23,003 bases of DNA from Conidiobolus incongruus B7586 (taxonomy: Eukaryota; Entomophthoromycota; Entomophthoromycetes; Entomophthorales; Conidiobolaceae): contig JNEM01014534.1 in the NCBI GenBank assembly GCA_000697335.1, positions 1 through 23,003 of the forward strand. Reading direction: 5' to 3'. A program made the position numbers and the translations under genes. Within the stretch, counting starts at the first letter, position 1, and every line of letters begins with the position of its first letter. Positions 20,675 through 23,003 of this stretch are shown in pieces. The notes below the pieces were generated by a model. It was not told the DNA's origin and ran no database searches. It saw only the letters and a list, made by a program, of their open reading frames with translations.

Positions 20675-22394
20675 AAAAACTTAGAGACTGGATACTTTTG
20701 AAATGAAGGTAGAAAGATGTGTTTATTAGCTTGCTTATGATAATTTTATATTAATTTCCTATGTTGATTTTTGTGGATAAGAATGACTTACAGGTGGAAA
20801 GTGATAGGTTCAACCAGTTCATGAAATGAGGTGCCTCTAATGTGACCTTGAATTAGTGTGTTAATCAGAGTTTCTTGTGAGATAGACAAGATTATTCCCC
20901 ATCAGGACTAAATATTCAATAAATTATTAATGACTTAAAATTTGTTTGGAAAATTCACTATAAGAAAAATGTATAATATTTTGAATATATTTACATTATA
21001 CCAAATTAATAGTTTCTGCAAAATAATTACAATTTATATATTAATATAACCGATATAATCATTTATTATATTTTATTATATTGTGATAATTGATTTCAAA
21101 ATAATATATTATAAACAAATTATATATTCTATATCCTATGCTTAACCAATATATTATTAAATAATAATATCTTTCATCTATTATTCTACTTATTCTTACA
21201 TTAAATTATTTGTTGATTTTGATATAATAAAGTTTTGTTAGAATAATTTTTCATATTAATTTTAATCTAATTATATCTTTTAAATTTTAAGAAAGTTATA
21301 ATTTTTAATAATCATTGTTTTCATAAAATCTCAAGTTAAATTTCTTTTTTGATAACACATATATAACCAGTTCATAACTTTATTTAACTTGCATTTGCCT
21401 TAATAAAATTGTGTTATCTATACACAAATATTAATACCTCTAATTATTTTTCTCATAAACTTTAATATATTTGATATAAAAAATTTAAAACGCTATATTC
21501 ATATAATTAAGTTATGCTAATTATATATTTATATTATTGGATTTCAATTTACATTTTCAGGTTATAATTATTTAATATCTTATAAAAAAGCAATTTGGAA
21601 AAATCTATTTAATTTGTTTTGGCATTATTTATAAATAAATACAAATTCATGAGATAATAATATGAATGATTTTTCTTAAGGTTAAAATATAGTAATTAAT
21701 GCTTTGATTTTATAGAAAATATTATAATATAGTATTTTTCATTTACAGGTTTATTGATATAAAGAAAATAAAATTTAAAAATATTAATTAGTTTTATTAC
21801 ACTTATAATATATAAATTTATAATTCCAAATATATGAATTTTTATTAATAATTTTTCTAATCCAAAATAAAAACAAATTCATCAAGTTAGCAAAAAATAA
21901 ACCCAAGTGCTAAATCACTGCCTAATAAGAAATAAGTTTTTTAAGGATATTATTCTTTTGATATTGACTTATTTGGATATATTTAAATACCTTGGTAATA
22001 TATATGAATTTTTTATATTGCTAATAATCATACATATTAAAAATAAAATATGGAATTTTTGTTAAATTAATCTATTATATATAAATCACAAACTCTAGTT
22101 AATGAATAAGATAAAATTTTAATAAATTAATCTAAACAAATTATAATAATTAAACAAAATTAATTATTCGAATACTATATTAAGATTATATTATTAAAAA
22201 TATATTTGTGACAAAGGATGAAGATATATTTTTATTATATTTCAATCTTTGGAAATTATACTTCATTTAATATATATAAATTTTATTCTAACGTTAACTC
22301 CATAGTTTATATAATCATGTTCAATTTAATTAAATAAAAATTAAATTTGTTTAATTTCCATTAATAATTTTAATATTATCTTGAATTTTAAATA

Positions 22395-23003
22395 ATAGGA
22401 ATTTTTTATGATTAAATAAATAAACTTTTTGATATATAATATAAAAAATAATGATATAATATAATATTAATAGTTTATTATTAATAGCTTTTTGCTATAT
22501 TTTTGGTAAGCTTCTAATTTCTAAAAAATAGTTTTATTTATTAAAAACTAAAATTTGATATTTTACAAATTAATTTAATCTGTTTATATAAATCTTTTTT
22601 CCTTTAAGTATATTTTTTAATTGTCCTAAACAATTATAATCATATAAGTTGTAATCAGGTAAATATACTAGATATGGTAGTTCTTTTTAGTTTTTTTATA
22701 TAGGAAATTTTTTACTAATTTAGCTTTATATTTTTTATAATTATTTAATATAATAATAAGTATTTTTATTTTATAATAAAAACACCAATTAAAACTTATT
22801 TTATTTAAAAAAACAATATATAACTTATTATTAATTGGTCTATCTTTAAAAATTAATTAAACAAAGCATATAATATTTTAATCTATTATAATAATTAATA
22901 TTCATTTATTTTTTAAGATATTTAATTATTAAAATTTATAAAAATGATTATTTTAACTTAATATAATATTTTTGTTTTATTTTCAGATAAAATATTATAT
23001 AAA
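22395..23003 (-). mobile_element. Mariner element copy C, decayed, runs off the window
   Basis: This matches the first half of copy A in the same orientation, beginning ATAGGAATTTTTTATG after a TA (22393-22394). The minus strand gives LNNYKKYKAKLVKNFL, LPYLVYLPDYNLYDYNC and RSLPKI then a stop and QKAINN. These are the C-terminal half of a mariner transposase with the same 34-residue spacing between catalytic positions, Asn at the first of them and Asp at the second. LPDYN here is closer to the typical YSPDL of mariners than copy A, so copy C keeps some ancestral positions better. Two conserved Trp positions are TAG stops. The 5' half of the transposase lies beyond the right edge. Confidence 0.8.

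Larger units (their letters stand above)
19669..22394. other. AT-rich region after the GPCR, no recognised gene
   Basis: The first 110 bases are the 3' untranslated region of the GPCR. From about 20270 to 20930 the DNA is clearly less AT-rich, with scattered reading-frame scraps such as FVDKNDLQVES and DRFNQFMK near 20770-20830, and multiple stops. It could be a decayed gene or element, but no family was recognised. An interrupted inverted repeat lies inside it (20639-20674). Beyond 20930 nothing is visible up to mariner copy C. Confidence 0.5.

Overview
The window is eukaryotic and very AT-rich by eye. It carries one intact two-exon cytochrome P450 gene with a 47-nt intron, one intronless seven-transmembrane receptor gene, and many decayed sequences. 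The tiny intron, the microsomal type of P450 (membrane anchor at the N-terminus) and the cAMP-receptor-like GPCR suggest a fungus. From memory the protein style resembles early-diverging zygomycete lineages such as Conidiobolus (Entomophthoromycotina). That placement is inference and not proven by the sequence.

Layout from left to right. Bases 1-1290 are AT-rich and hold a short relic that reads like a protein kinase (about 500-715). The intact P450 (1364-2883) follows, with a TATA box. A solo LTR of Ty3/Gypsy type sits at 3438-3769. Three further P450 copies on the same strand are all pseudogenes: copy 2 (about 5770-6898, 5'-truncated, heavily decayed), copy 3 (9689-11209, nearly whole but with three frameshifts) and copy 4 (about 13650-15075, heavily decayed). 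Copies 1 and 3 keep the same phase-0 intron position, and remnants of it are visible in copies 2 and 4. About 3.4 kb of AT-rich DNA without a recognisable gene follows. An intronless cAMP-receptor-like GPCR lies at 18625-19668, flanked by a TATA box and a poly(A) signal. The right end is again mostly gene-free.

A family of AT-decayed mariner elements is scattered between the P450 copies: copy A at 7109-8378 (minus), copy B at 11756-13387 (plus, split by an insert of about 380 bp) and copy C from 22395 past the right edge (minus). They were recognised because their terminal sequences match each other and because translation recovers a mariner transposase with the diagnostic 34-residue spacing between the last two catalytic positions. 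All three copies have asparagine where the second catalytic aspartate should be.

The window therefore shows a tandem P450 family after birth and death: one working gene, three copies in different stages of decay, and dead transposons in the spacers. The GPCR has no visible functional link to the P450s. I found no convincing new multi-gene system. The unusual points are the dead mariner family, the graded P450 decay and a few unexplained islands that are less AT-rich than their surroundings.
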